DNA of 64,000 nt, from contig NZ_MRCD01000041.1 in assembly GCF_001904745.1 (NCBI RefSeq), positions 1 through 64,000 of the forward strand, read 5' to 3'. The notes under the pieces are model-generated. The model was not told the origin of the DNA. It worked only from the letters and a program-made list of their open reading frames with translations, and made no database searches. The translations under genes and the position numbers were made by a program. The stretch's first letter is position 1, and every line of letters begins with the position of its first letter. This document shows positions 44,865-54,626 of this stretch, one piece after another. Source of the stretch: Calothrix sp. HK-06. GTDB taxonomy: Bacteria > Cyanobacteriota > Cyanobacteriia > Cyanobacteriales > Nostocaceae.

Positions 44865-47270
44865 GTGCCTACCATGTCACAGTCCCCGTTGCAGTGTCAG
44901 AACCTCAAAGCACAAGTAGATGATATTTTAGAACTTCTGCACCAAGAGTCAGCGTTACGCGCGTGCGATATTAATCCTGTCCAAACTTCTTTAGGCAAAG
45001 TAATTTCTCCAAAGTTTGAAATTGTTTTTGCAGGCGCCTTTAGTGCAGGTAAGTCTATGTTAATCAATGCACTGCTTGGACGTGAATTATTATATAGTGC
45101 AGAAGGACACGCGACGGGAACAGAATGTAAGATTGAGTATGCGGAACCTGATAGAGAACGAGTTGTATTGACGTTTTTGAGTGAAGCAGAAGTTCGTGAA
45201 CAAGCTATATCAATATGTCAGCAGTTAGGTTTTGCCAACGTTACAAATATCAACAAAGCTGAAGTAGTTGATTTGTTGCAGCAAGGGTGTAAGGCAATTA
45301 TTGAAAAAGAAGGTGGCGAAACCAAATCAGAGTTAGCAAAGCAAGCAAAGGCATTAATCTTATTATTAGAAGGGTATGTGGCAAATAGGCAGCGTATTAA
45401 TACTCTTGATAATGCCACGTATTCGATGGAAGAGTTCAATTTTACAACACTCAAGGAAGCTGCTGGATACGCGCGCAGAGGTAGTAACAGTGCAGTTTTA
45501 AAGCGAATTGAATATTACTGTTATCATCCTTTGCTGCAAGACGGTAATGTAATTATAGATACACCTGGTATTGATGCGCCTGTTGCTCGGGACTCCGCTT
45601 TAGCTTACGCTAAAATTCAGCATCCTGATACGTCAGCGGTGGTATGCGTTTTAAAATCTGCGGCAGCAGGTGAAATGACAAAAGAAGAAACTCAGCTTAT
45701 AGAAACAATCGCTAATAATCCTGGGATACGTGATAGAGTATTTTATGTTTTTAACCGGATTGATGAAACTTGGTATAATGCCCAGTTGCGGCAACGACTC
45801 GAAAGTTTATTGAATGTGCAGTTTCGTGAAAGTGCCAGGGTTTATAAAACGAGTGGTTTATTAGGTTTTTATAGTAGTTTGATTCGACAAACTGCAAAGA
45901 GTGATAGATACGGTTTAGATACAGTCTTTGCTGAAAGTGTTAAAGGAATGAATGGTAAAGAAGAAACACCACAGTTTGTTTATGCTTTTAATAATTACTG
46001 TGTAAATTCTGGCAAGTTGTCTCCAACTCAGTTTCGCATATCGGTAAACGGATATGAAACACCCAATCAAAACTATACGCGAATTTTAGATGAGTCGGGT
46101 AGCGAGTTAATCGAACAATTAATTCGAGATAGCGGTATTGAAGAATTTAGAGGCGCCATTACTCGTTACCTCAACGAAGAAAAACGTCCACAGTTATTCA
46201 AAAATCTTGCTGATGACTTAGAAACTGTTTGTATTCAACTTAAGAATCATTATCGAACGGCACAGCGCGAGTTATATAGTCAACCGCGTGAAATAGAAGC
46301 GATGAAAACCCATGAGTTACAGCGTCTTAACCGCGAGTTACAAGAAATTGGCAATGCACTACGCTCTCATCTTACTCAAGAAGTAAATAATACAATCAAT
46401 AATGAGTGTGATGCGTTTGAAAGTGACTTTCAACAACTTCAAGCAAAAATGATTCAACGCTTAGATGAGTTATTAGAATCATTCTCTGTAGCTGATGCAT
46501 ATCGACGCGCGACTATTAGTCACCCTCGCAATGCAACGGCGCCGCTATTAGCTATTTTAGTAGAAGCTTTTTATTATCTTGCCAATCAACTCGAAGACGT
46601 TTTGGTTCAATCTACTTTAGGATTAATTAACAATTACTTCAAACGCTTAGGCGCCCGTATTAATACATCAGATTACTATCGTCAATTGTACCGCTTACTG
46701 GGTAACGACAGCGGCATTGAGATTGAACTTAAATTACTTGAGAAAGAAATAACTTTAGCTTTAATCAATGCTGCCAGCGTTGAATGTGACCGTTTTGTAC
46801 GTGAAAGCCCTAAATTCTACGAAGAAGGTACTTTTTCTATCAACCACTTTCGCAAAACATTACAGCAAACCTCACTTGGTTACGATAGCGAAAGTATGGT
46901 AGACGCAGAACCAGAAATTCGACAACTATTAAAGTTAGACTTTGAGCCAAAAGTATCTAGTACTATTCGCAAAACTTTCCGTCAAACATTTAACCAAACT
47001 CTAAAGAACCAACTTCTACCGCTAGCAGATAAGCAAGCTGACGCAATATTACAACAGTATGCGAGTGCGCGTAGCTATTTAGAGAAAACTTTAGAACAAG
47101 AAGCAACAGAGAAAATTGCTCAAAATCAACGCTTGTTAGATGTAGTGGAACAAAAAATCATGGCGTATAATCAAGCGACTTCAAGTATAAATAGCTGCTT
47201 ACAAGCAATGGCTTTGAATCAGCATTTATTACCATCTATTCACATTGTTAATAGCAACTTCAAAGAATAA
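44865..47270 (+). CDS. dynamin-like GTPase
   Basis: Large GTPase that deforms or repairs membranes. G1 is AFSAGKSMLIN near residues 57-67, G2 Thr lies in GTECKIEYAE, G3 is DTPGIDAPV near 232 and G4 is FNRIDE near 296 (NRID in place of NKxD). After residue 400 a helical stalk of long coiled coils follows (LQRLNRELQEIGNALRSHLT). A hydrophobic stretch (about 565-580, APLLAILVEAFYYLANQL) might bind membrane. At 801 residues it is typical of bacterial dynamin-like proteins. No partner paralogue is adjacent, unlike paired LeoBC/DynA-type systems. The role is probably envelope maintenance; phage defence is possible. Confidence 0.88.
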   Translation: MPTMSQSPLQCQNLKAQVDDILELLHQESALRACDINPVQTSLGKVISPKFEIVFAGAFSAGKSMLINALLGRELLYSAEGHATGTECKIEYAEPDRERVVLTFLSEAEVREQAISICQQLGFANVTNINKAEVVDLLQQGCKAIIEKEGGETKSELAKQAKALILLLEGYVANRQRINTLDNATYSMEEFNFTTLKEAAGYARRGSNSAVLKRIEYYCYHPLLQDGNVIIDTPGIDAPVARDSALAYAKIQHPDTSAVVCVLKSAAAGEMTKEETQLIETIANNPGIRDRVFYVFNRIDETWYNAQLRQRLESLLNVQFRESARVYKTSGLLGFYSSLIRQTAKSDRYGLDTVFAESVKGMNGKEETPQFVYAFNNYCVNSGKLSPTQFRISVNGYETPNQNYTRILDESGSELIEQLIRDSGIEEFRGAITRYLNEEKRPQLFKNLADDLETVCIQLKNHYRTAQRELYSQPREIEAMKTHELQRLNRELQEIGNALRSHLTQEVNNTINNECDAFESDFQQLQAKMIQRLDELLESFSVADAYRRATISHPRNATAPLLAILVEAFYYLANQLEDVLVQSTLGLINNYFKRLGARINTSDYYRQLYRLLGNDSGIEIELKLLEKEITLALINAASVECDRFVRESPKFYEEGTFSINHFRKTLQQTSLGYDSESMVDAEPEIRQLLKLDFEPKVSSTIRKTFRQTFNQTLKNQLLPLADKQADAILQQYASARSYLEKTLEQEATEKIAQNQRLLDVVEQKIMAYNQATSSINSCLQAMALNQHLLPSIHIVNSNFKE

Positions 47271-47341
47271 CGCTGAATTTGAGCAGCAATTACTTAGGTG
47301 CCCGTCGGAGATTATTCATTATTTCCTTGGCATTTATCCTT

Positions 47342-47431
47342 ATTAATCTAACCAGTTAAGCAGCCCAAGTGAAGTAGCGCTTCCGAATTAATCTAACCAG
47401 TTAAGCAGCCCAAGTGAAGTAGCGCTTCCGA
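47342..47431. repeat. perfect 45-bp tandem duplication spanning a gene's stop codon
   Basis: The 45-base unit starting ATTAATCTAACCAGTTAAGC is repeated exactly (47342-47386 and 47387-47431). It holds the last codons of the DUF3611 gene. Because 45 is a multiple of three, the second copy is in frame beyond the stop (encoding SATSLGLLNWLD again). Confidence 0.9.
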
Positions 47432-47957
47432 CAAGATGGGCACCAATTAGATTGACATTTGCCAAAACTACAAAAAGGTCTAGAGAACGAATGGTATTTT
47501 CAGGTCTATAAACTGCCACTCCTTGAGGTAGAGCTATAGCTTTCGATAGTACAGCGATAACGGTCACTTCAGATGCTAAAAAAGCTAAGAATAACCCTAT
47601 AAAACTGACGATTAATCCAATTTGTAATACTTGAATTACTTCCTCTTTGCTTGGATGTAATTCACGATTAGGCGCCTGTAAAAGGTTGTTTAAACGCCTG
47701 TAACGGTTCGCCCAATAGAGTCTAAAACACAGCACTAAAATTCCAATAACACCTAGAAAGACTCCAAACCCCATGACTGTATTTGTCGTTGGTTGGACAG
47801 TCAAATTACGGCTAAATATTGCCAAGAACAAAGCCAAGCCAGAAACAGCACCTAGTGCTAACTGTAACCAAAAGCTAATCGGTCTGACTACGCTAAAGGT
47901 GGCAGCAAATCTTTTTTTAGTCGGTGTAGGTAGGTAGGAATTTAAGTTACTTAACAT
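47388..47957 (-). CDS. DUF3611 four-helix membrane protein
   Basis: A 189-residue membrane protein of the cyanobacterial/plastid DUF3611 family, associated with thylakoid or envelope proteins. An N-terminal helix region (FSVVRPISFWLQLALGAVSG) leads to four membrane segments, and the conserved C-terminal block NVNLIGAHLVGSATSLGLLN ends at Asp, then stop. The C-terminal 14 codons are duplicated downstream. The role is unknown; in plants the homologue is chloroplast-targeted. It is monocistronic with an AT-rich upstream spacer. Confidence 0.85.
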   Translation of the reverse strand: MLSNLNSYLPTPTKKRFAATFSVVRPISFWLQLALGAVSGLALFLAIFSRNLTVQPTTNTVMGFGVFLGVIGILVLCFRLYWANRYRRLNNLLQAPNRELHPSKEEVIQVLQIGLIVSFIGLFLAFLASEVTVIAVLSKAIALPQGVAVYRPENTIRSLDLFVVLANVNLIGAHLVGSATSLGLLNWLD

Positions 47958-48684
47958 AATTTGTTCTTCTTATATTTGATAAAATATCTTTTGATTTTTG
48001 AAATAAGTTTTACTCAGGTCATTAATTGGTAAATTTCAGTAAAACTAGCGGTAATGGCGCTTGATTTTTTACTCTTGTACGTTTTTATATTGAACCACTG
48101 TGCTAAAAAATGCTTATCATCATACTGAGGGTTAAACTTGTTACACCGTGGCTCTTAACAACCTCACTACATTGCACGTCCAACCTTAGAATAATTTTCA
48201 AATGCTTAGTATCCATCAATAGTATTACATTATTTATTGGCGTTGAATAAGCTTTTGGGTAGATGTATGACTTGGATATAGTTCTAATCTAAAAAAGATA
48301 CAAGTTTTGGATTAAAGAGAGAAAAAATGGTTCTTTGACAAATTTATTGAAAGCGTTTGCTAACATTATATTTAAAATGTGAGGGTTTGCATAGAATTAA
48401 GTAGATTTAGTTTACTCCTTCATCAAGACCACAAACAACATTTCCAGCAAGGATACTGGGCAGTCATTGCAAGTCGTGGACAAGCAAAATTTGATTACGG
48501 TAAAGGTAAGGTGGCTTAAGCCACCTACTAGTACAGTACAAAAGATTCATAAGTATAGCTAATTGTAACGATAGAATATTATTTAAAGATTAATGCCAAA
48601 ATGTGCGGATATAGGCTCTGGGTCTAGATTAGAGTAAAGTTTAATGATAATTATTTCCTCAAGACCCATTACCACCGAAGCCTT
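47958..48684. other. 727-base spacer with one short gene scrap
   Basis: About 48410-48519 on the plus strand reads LLHQDHKQHFQQGYWAVIAS then RGQAKFDYGKGKVA and stop. It is protein-like but unassigned and has no start. Otherwise no gene is seen. Confidence 0.4.
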
Positions 48685-49296
48685 ATGCACCTGAGATTTT
48701 CTCAAGATATTAAGACCTTATTGCAACATTTAGCCGATAAACCTTTGACTCTGGGCGATATTATTGCAGAAACCTCAGAACGCGGTTTTAGCTTAGTGAT
48801 TGCATTATTGGTACTACCATTTTTGTTGCCTATGCCACCAGGGTTAAGTACTCCTCTCGGTGCAGCTTGCTTGTTGATGGCTGGACAAATGGCTTTGGGA
48901 AGGCGCACACCGTGGCTTCCAAAAAAAATTGCTACGATTGAATTCCCCAAACGTTTTGCTCAAGCACTGTTGCAAAATTTGCAACGTGTTACCAAAATCT
49001 TAGAAAAAATTTCTCGACCTCGCTTTGAGAAGATTGCTGATAATGAGTTCGCTTGGCGCCTCAATGGCATATGCTTGACTTGGTTAGCAATATTACTTAT
49101 GTCACCATATCCTCCAGCTACGAATATGATTCCTGCTGTGGGAATGTTACTATTAGCAGTTGCAACGATTGAGTCTGACGGTTTATTAATGTGCTTAGGT
49201 TATATAGCTACCGTTTTGAACACTTTGTTTTTTGGTTTTGCTTTTTACCTGTTGTATGCAGGTGCCACCTACTTACTGCCTAATGTTTTTCGCTAA
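48685..49296 (+). CDS. ExoD-family exopolysaccharide-related membrane protein
   Basis: A 203-residue membrane protein matching ExoD: LGDIIAETSERGFSLVIALL, then a Pro-rich loop PFLLPMPPGLSTPLGAACLL with RRTPWLPKKI, and three or four membrane segments after residue 120. ExoD was named for a rhizobial exopolysaccharide defect. In cyanobacteria its role is not established. It is convergent with the ABC exporter operon, with its stop one base from the ATPase stop. Confidence 0.85.
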   Translation: MHLRFSQDIKTLLQHLADKPLTLGDIIAETSERGFSLVIALLVLPFLLPMPPGLSTPLGAACLLMAGQMALGRRTPWLPKKIATIEFPKRFAQALLQNLQRVTKILEKISRPRFEKIADNEFAWRLNGICLTWLAILLMSPYPPATNMIPAVGMLLLAVATIESDGLLMCLGYIATVLNTLFFGFAFYLLYAGATYLLPNVFR

Positions 49297-49959
49297 TCAA
49301 TTTAAAATCAAACCGTCCTGCACTCGAATAATTCGTTTGGTTTGAGCAGCTATATCTGGTTCGTGAGTGACAATTACAATTGTGATACCTTGCTCATTTA
49401 ATTCAGAGAGTAAGTTCATTACTTCTTGGGATGTTTCGGTGTCTAATGCTCCTGTAGGTTCATCTGCGAGAACTAGTGCTGGTCGGTTTACCAAAGCGCG
49501 CGCGATGGCAACTCGCTGTTGTTGTCCACCTGATAGTTGACTGGGACGGTTATTCACACGTTCTGCTAAACCGACTCTTTGTAATGCTTGTAATGCTCGT
49601 TGGCGCCGTTGTGGTTTGCGTTCGTTAGCGTAAACCATTGGTAACATTACATTATCAAGAGCAGTAGCGCGTGACAGTAAGTTAAATTGCTGGAACACAA
49701 AACCAATTCTTTGATTGCGAATATAAGCTAATTCGTCATCATCAAAAGTTGTCAGGTTTCTGCCCTCTAATATATAGTGTCCAGATGTCGGACGGTCGAG
49801 ACACCCAATAATATTCATCAGTGTAGACTTTCCCGAACCAGAGGCGCCCATTATTGCCACATATTCCCCTTCCCCAATAAAAAGCTCAATTCCCTTTAAT
49901 ATGGGAACACTCATTTCTCCTAAACGATAAGTTTTAGTAATCGATTCCATGTAAATCAT
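49297..49959 (-). CDS. MacB/LolD-type ABC exporter ATPase
   Basis: ATPase of a three-gene exporter (membrane-fusion protein, permease, ATPase). Walker [10 protein letters not shown] at residues 38-46, Q-loop VFQQFNLL, signature LSGGQQQR, Walker [13 protein letters not shown] and THEPD H-loop are intact. At 220 residues it matches the separate-ATPase form, as in DevA or LolD. It follows the permease gene by 49 bases, and its stop meets the ExoD stop. In heterocystous cyanobacteria the DevBCA exporters of the same layout move glycolipids; which substrate this set exports cannot be told. Confidence 0.92.
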   Translation of the reverse strand: MIYMESITKTYRLGEMSVPILKGIELFIGEGEYVAIMGASGSGKSTLMNIIGCLDRPTSGHYILEGRNLTTFDDDELAYIRNQRIGFVFQQFNLLSRATALDNVMLPMVYANERKPQRRQRALQALQRVGLAERVNNRPSQLSGGQQQRVAIARALVNRPALVLADEPTGALDTETSQEVMNLLSELNEQGITIVIVTHEPDIAAQTKRIIRVQDGLILN

Positions 49960-50008
49960 AATATTAAACTCTAAAAATTATTCGTATATTCATTACATCC
50001 GTTGCAAA

Positions 50009-51286
50009 CTAATCGCTTCTAAGAGCGGTAATTGGGTCTAATTTGGCAGCGTTACGTGCAGGAATCACTCCAGCAACTAAACCTACAGAAAGCGAAAGTG
50101 CTAGTCCAGCGATTACTGATAATACAGAAATAACAAACGGGAACTTAAAAATATTTGCGGCAACAAAGGCAATTAAAATACCACTTCCAATTCCAATACC
50201 TCCTCCAAGCGTTGAAATTACAATTGCTTCTGTTAAAAATTGATTGAGTATTGCTGAATTTGTGGCGCCTACTGCTTTACGAATTCCAATTTCGCGCGTT
50301 CGTTCCACAACAGAAACTAGCATAATATTGGCAATTCCAATTCCCCCAACAACTAATGATATTCCAGCAATGGCAACAACCATAACTGTAAACAAACCAA
50401 CAATATTGGTAAAAGTGCTAATAATATCGGCTTGGTTGGTAATGCGAAAATCATCTTCTTGGGGTGGATAGATATTGTGACGTAAGCGTAAAAGATTGGT
50501 GACTTGAAATTGCACAGCGTCTAATTGTTCACCCGCTTTAATTAAAATCGCATTTACAGAAACTCCTGATAAAGCGTTATTACCAACTAACCTTGCTGAC
50601 ATGGTAGTTAAAGGAATAAAAACGACTTCATCTCTGTCCATTCCTCCCTGCGAACCTTTCGACTCTGTTACCCCAATGACTTCGTAAGCTTCACCTCGAA
50701 TTCTAATTCGTTTACCTAATGGGTCACTACGATTAAATAGATTACTCTCAATTGTTGGGCCAATTACAGCAACTAATGATGAAGTATCAAGTTCTTCTTG
50801 GTTAAAATATCTGCCGTTTTGAATTTGAATATCTCTAACTTGTGGGTAGTTTAAATCTGTGCCGTAAATTGGCGTTGAGTTGTTTTGACCTTCATAAACA
50901 ATTTGTGCATTTCTTTGTAGGTAAGCAGATACAGCTTGTGCTGACGGCGCCTGTTCAGCAATTGCTTTCGCATCATCCCATGTTAATGTACTACTCGTTC
51001 CCGTTCCCTGACGAATATTTCCACTCCTTGCAGAACCAGAAAACACCGAAAGGACATCTGGGCCCAGTGATTGAATTTGTTGCTCGGTTCCTTTTTGTAC
51101 ACCTTGACCAACAGACGTGATGGCAATAACCGAGGCTATACCAATAATTACACCTAGCATTGTTAGTCCAGTGCGTAATTTGTTACTCCATAGCGTTTCA
51201 ACCGCCATTGAGATTATTTCTGTTACTGGAATAGGACGCTTACTTTTTTGTTTAGGATTGTTGTATTTAAGTAAAGGCTTTGCCAT
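50009..51286 (-). CDS. MacB-type permease (MacB periplasmic domain and FtsX domain)
   Basis: The N-terminal segment (TLWSNKLRTGLTMLGVIIGI) is the first membrane helix, followed by a periplasmic domain (about 60-260) and three C-terminal helices carrying the FtsX motif (VVERTREIGIRKAVGATNSA). At 425 residues it is a complete MacB_PCD-FtsX permease lacking its own ATPase. Neighbours: membrane-fusion gene 27 bases upstream and ATPase 49 bases downstream. In such exporters the periplasmic domain drives mechanotransmission, not direct transport across the inner membrane. Confidence 0.92.
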   Translation of the reverse strand: MAKPLLKYNNPKQKSKRPIPVTEIISMAVETLWSNKLRTGLTMLGVIIGIASVIAITSVGQGVQKGTEQQIQSLGPDVLSVFSGSARSGNIRQGTGTSSTLTWDDAKAIAEQAPSAQAVSAYLQRNAQIVYEGQNNSTPIYGTDLNYPQVRDIQIQNGRYFNQEELDTSSLVAVIGPTIESNLFNRSDPLGKRIRIRGEAYEVIGVTESKGSQGGMDRDEVVFIPLTTMSARLVGNNALSGVSVNAILIKAGEQLDAVQFQVTNLLRLRHNIYPPQEDDFRITNQADIISTFTNIVGLFTVMVVAIAGISLVVGGIGIANIMLVSVVERTREIGIRKAVGATNSAILNQFLTEAIVISTLGGGIGIGSGILIAFVAANIFKFPFVISVLSVIAGLALSLSVGLVAGVIPARNAAKLDPITALRSD

Positions 51287-51313
51287 ATTGCAATTTTTAT
51301 GTAAATTATTAAA

Positions 51314-52867
51314 TTAAGGTGCCCCACGTCTTGAACCACCACCAGAACCACCACCTGCGCCAGGAAGTACTCCCCCACGTGGTGTTGACTGAGGTCTTGA
51401 GCCTGGTGGAAAGCTAAGTAATACTCTTTCGTTGCCTTTCAATCCAGATTTAACTTCTGTATATCTATTTACTGTTACACCTGTTTCAATAGGAGTAAAC
51501 ACTGGTTTATTATCTTGTCCTGCTACAAATACACCTGTTCTTCTTTGTTGACGTACAACTGCTGCTGTTGGTACTACAAGAGCATTTTCTAATTGACCGA
51601 CTTGAAAATCTGCCGTTACATTCATTCCCGAACGCAGTAAATTTTTGTTATCCGAGACAATTTCTGCTTTGACTTGGAAACTAGTAACGTTTTGCTCAAC
51701 GGTAGCTTGAGCGGCAATTTGACTAACTCGACCTTCAAAAGCTACACCTGGATGAGCATCTGCTGTAACTAGTACTTTTTGCCCAAGACTAATTTTACTA
51801 ATATTTACTTCTGCTACATTTGCTACTAGTTGATTTGTTGAAGCGAGAGATACAACAGACGAAGAAGTTGCACTAGATACTGCACTACCCGAAGTTGTTG
51901 GTGTTACAAAGGCGCCTGGGTCAGAATATTTTTGTGTGACAACACCATCAAAAGGCGCCCGAAGAATTGTGTCATTAATTTGAGTTTGAATAGTTCGCAA
52001 CGAACCGCGCGCAGAATCTACTTGAGCGCGCGCACCTGAAATATCTTCTTGCCGAGTTCCCGCTTTTAAAAGTGCTAAAGCCTGTTGTCTCTGTCTAACT
52101 TGTGCGCGTGCAGTGTCAATATCTTCTGTACGTGAACCAGCTTTTTGTAATGCCAATGCTTGTTGTGCTTCTGTAACACTCGCTCGCGCGCTGTCACGGT
52201 CTGCACGACTTTGGTTTAAAACTTGAAGCGAAATAGCACCCGAAGTGTAAAGCTGCTGATTACGACGTAAATCATCTTCAGCTTTAGTTAAACTTGCTGT
52301 AGCCTGTTGTAAACGCGCTTGTGCTTGACCAATATCTTGAGGTCTGTTACCAACTATAGCTTTTTGTAAATTTGCTTCTGCTTCATCCAATGCAGCTTGT
52401 GCAGAGGCAATATCTTGAGGACGGTTTCCTGCTATTAACTTTTGTAAATTAGATTCTTGCTGCGCTAACTGTCCTTTAGCTTGAGTCAGTTGTCCAAGCA
52501 AATTGGAATCATCCATACGAGCAATAATTTGTCCCTGTTTAACGGTGTCACCTTCTTTTACAAGCAGTGCTTTAAGAACACCCGACTGCTTAGGACTAAT
52601 ATTAATTGACCGTTCGGGCTTAATACTGCCATTCGCCGAAACCTTTATTGGTAAAGTTCTCCTTTCTACAGGTTGCGTTAAAACCTTACTTTTCGCCTCA
52701 ATAGCAGGAACAATCACTAGTTGACGATAAACCGCATAGCCAATTCCACCTAAAAGCCCTAGAATTAGTACCCAAGGCAGCCAGCTAATTTTACGCTTTT
52801 TCTTTTTCTCTGGTTTCTCTGGTAAAAAAGCCGCGCTATCTACAGGCTTCGATGTGTCTAATGTCAT
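51314..52867 (-). CDS. HlyD/MacA-type membrane-fusion protein
   Basis: Periplasmic adaptor of the exporter. One membrane anchor (about 30-50, WVLILGLLGGIGYAVY), then a biotinyl-lipoyl half (GSIKPERSINISPKQSGVLK), a long coiled-coil hairpin (about 130-310) built of repeated NRPQDIAxAQAALDEAEANL units, the return strand DTILRAPFDGVVTQKYSDPG, and beta domains. At 517 residues it is longer than MacA because of the extended hairpin. It ends in a Gly/Ser/Arg-rich tail (GAGGGSGGGSRRGAP) of unknown use. It leads the three-gene operon. Confidence 0.92.
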   Translation of the reverse strand: MTLDTSKPVDSAAFLPEKPEKKKKRKISWLPWVLILGLLGGIGYAVYRQLVIVPAIEAKSKVLTQPVERRTLPIKVSANGSIKPERSINISPKQSGVLKALLVKEGDTVKQGQIIARMDDSNLLGQLTQAKGQLAQQESNLQKLIAGNRPQDIASAQAALDEAEANLQKAIVGNRPQDIGQAQARLQQATASLTKAEDDLRRNQQLYTSGAISLQVLNQSRADRDSARASVTEAQQALALQKAGSRTEDIDTARAQVRQRQQALALLKAGTRQEDISGARAQVDSARGSLRTIQTQINDTILRAPFDGVVTQKYSDPGAFVTPTTSGSAVSSATSSSVVSLASTNQLVANVAEVNISKISLGQKVLVTADAHPGVAFEGRVSQIAAQATVEQNVTSFQVKAEIVSDNKNLLRSGMNVTADFQVGQLENALVVPTAAVVRQQRRTGVFVAGQDNKPVFTPIETGVTVNRYTEVKSGLKGNERVLLSFPPGSRPQSTPRGGVLPGAGGGSGGGSRRGAP

Positions 52868-53260
52868 ATGATGCTTTTCCGTATAAAATATATAAAATAT
52901 AGAAACAATTTAATAGGTGCTATAAAAAAGTACAGTGTGTGTAATTCTTTATATATACAGTATTCCCAAATTATTCATTGGCTGCATAGATTCAAGTTAC
53001 AGGTGGTTACAAGCGTTCGGCGCCTACCTGTTTTTATATCTATACTATACGGTAAGCTTTGATGAATGTATGTGTCAAAAGTTTTAAACTTTCCATGACT
53101 AAAGTCACGTTTATGTGCTTGTAGAGGCTTTCAGGCTAGCGCGGTTGCTTCTGGTAAAATTACTGATTAACCATAGAACAGCGATTAGGACGTTGCTCGC
53201 ATCTTTCTCGTCCTGCTACATGACTTCTGAGTTATTATCGTATTACAGACTGAAAATATT
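52868..53260. other. 393-base spacer, nothing recognised
   Basis: AT-rich divergent region upstream of the membrane-fusion gene. No gene or clear repeat apart from one GGCGCC near 53020. Confidence 0.4.
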
Positions 53261-53614
53261 TTGCAGATAACCTTAGAAAAGCTGGCAAATCAATCTCTCC
53301 TTGAAAAAATATATATCTTTAATAATGAGCCTGATATTGTTCATTATCTAGATGAAAATAATAATTTAGAATATTTATTACTTGAAGCACATGATACAAT
53401 TAAAGAAGTCTTCCCAGAAGAGAGGTTATCATTAAGAGTTACGTTTGACCCCGAAATTGTAGGGTGGCGAAAGTTAGTAATTGATATTCACACTAAACTA
53501 GATGCTGATGAAGTATTCAACAAAATAAAGATACTTGATAATAATTGGTGGCTTGATATAGTATCTACTAGAGCTAATAATTTAAATATTAATATTGAAT
53601 TTGATGAAGTTTGA
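53261..53614 (+). CDS. small cyanobacterial protein paired with a HEPN-like gene
   Basis: A 117-residue protein from TTG 53261. Sequence such as YLLLEAHDTIKEVFPEERLS, VTFDPEIVGWRKLVIDIHTK and NNWWLDIVSTRANNLNINIE is typical of a cyanobacterial family of about 110 residues usually encoded just upstream of a HEPN-type protein. Here its stop overlaps the start of that partner (ATGA). Function is unknown; by gene order it may be an antitoxin or regulator-like partner. The partner is truncated in this genome. Confidence 0.6.
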   Translation: MQITLEKLANQSLLEKIYIFNNEPDIVHYLDENNNLEYLLLEAHDTIKEVFPEERLSLRVTFDPEIVGWRKLVIDIHTKLDADEVFNKIKILDNNWWLDIVSTRANNLNINIEFDEV

Positions 53615-53708
53615 TTGGTGTGAGTATTTTGATTTGGCGCAAGAACTCTATATCCATTTTTTAATCAGTAAATTTTTTAGATGTTTCACTAGGTTCAACA
53701 TGACATAA
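53604..53708 (+). pseudogene. truncated HEPN-family gene
   Basis: Begins MKFDWCEYFDLAQELYIHFL, matching the start of HEPN proteins that normally continue with an RSAISRAYYAAF-like segment (about 120 residues). Here it diverges after residue 16 and stops at codon 35. The start overlaps the stop of the upstream partner. The active-site half is missing, so it is inactive. Confidence 0.55.
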
Positions 53709-53714
53709 GAACAA

Positions 53715-53741
53715 AATCCTAGGTAAATAATACCTAGGATT
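53715..53741 (-). terminator. intrinsic terminator of the pst operon
   Basis: AATCCTAGGTA pairs with TACCTAGGATT around a 5-base loop. Read on the minus strand the hairpin is followed by TTTTGTTCTT, a T-rich run. It lies 40 bases after the pstB stop. Confidence 0.75.
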
Positions 53742-53780
53742 AAAATGGATTATTCATTTTACATTCTTCACAACTAGAAA

Positions 53781-54584
53781 TTAACCGAATTTACCACTGA
53801 TATATTCTTTGGTTGCTTCTTGTTGCGGGTCTTGGAAAATTCTTTCGGTGCGGTCATATTCAACTAAGTAACCTGTCCGACCACCTTCGGAGATTTTAAC
53901 GTTGAAAAAGGCTGTTTTATCTGCAACCCGCGATGCTTGTTGCATATTGTGGGTAACGATAATGATTGTATATTGCTTTTTCAATTCATGAATAAGTTCT
54001 TCAACGCGCAATGTTGAAATTGGGTCAAGTGCTGAACAAGGTTCATCCATTAATATTACATCGGGTTGTACTGCAATCGCGCGAGCAATACACAAACGTT
54101 GTTGTTGTCCACCCGAAATTGATAAACCACTTTGTCTAAGTTTATCTTTAACTTCATCCCACAAAGCAGCTTTTTTAAGGCTATCTTCGACTAATTCATC
54201 CATATTACCTTTGAAGCCGTTAATTTTGGCGCCAAATGCAATATTGTCGTAAATAGATTTGGGGAATGGGTTTGGACGTTGAAAAACCATCCCAATGCGT
54301 CGTCGTACTTCTACTGGGTCAATATCGGATGCATACAAGTTTTTACCGTTGTAAATAACATTGCCTTCTGCACGGAAAGTATCGATTAAATCATTTAATC
54401 GGTTGTAGCAGCGTAACAATGTACTTTTTCCGCAACCAGATGGCCCGATAAACGCGGTAGCCTGATTTTTGGGAATATCTAACCAAACGCTACTAACAGC
54501 TAAAAATTTACCGTAGTAAATATTTAGTCCCTCAGTTCGTAATACTGTATCCGTATCGTTAATTGTGCGAGTGTCAGTAGTCAT
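53781..54584 (-). CDS. pstB: phosphate ABC transporter ATP-binding protein PstB
   Basis: ATPase of the high-affinity phosphate importer. Walker [11 protein letters not shown]-loop [15 protein letters not shown] (typical of PstB), signature [10 protein letters not shown], Walker [17 protein letters not shown] and THNMQQASR are all present. At 267 residues it is full length. It is the last gene of pstS-pstC-pstA-pstB, with a 42-base gap to pstA and a terminator after the stop. The family, order and Pho-box-like site upstream of pstS give a firm call. Confidence 0.96.
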   Translation of the reverse strand: MTTDTRTINDTDTVLRTEGLNIYYGKFLAVSSVWLDIPKNQATAFIGPSGCGKSTLLRCYNRLNDLIDTFRAEGNVIYNGKNLYASDIDPVEVRRRIGMVFQRPNPFPKSIYDNIAFGAKINGFKGNMDELVEDSLKKAALWDEVKDKLRQSGLSISGGQQQRLCIARAIAVQPDVILMDEPCSALDPISTLRVEELIHELKKQYTIIIVTHNMQQASRVADKTAFFNVKISEGGRTGYLVEYDRTERIFQDPQQEATKEYISGKFG

Positions 54585-54626
54585 AAATTAAGAAATTGTT
54601 TTTTGAATGAGGTATGAGAAATCTAA

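Noticed and set aside
50043-50471. Plus-strand frames in the permease gene
   Set aside because: Both are antisense shadows of the MacB-type permease, with strong codon-phase mirroring.
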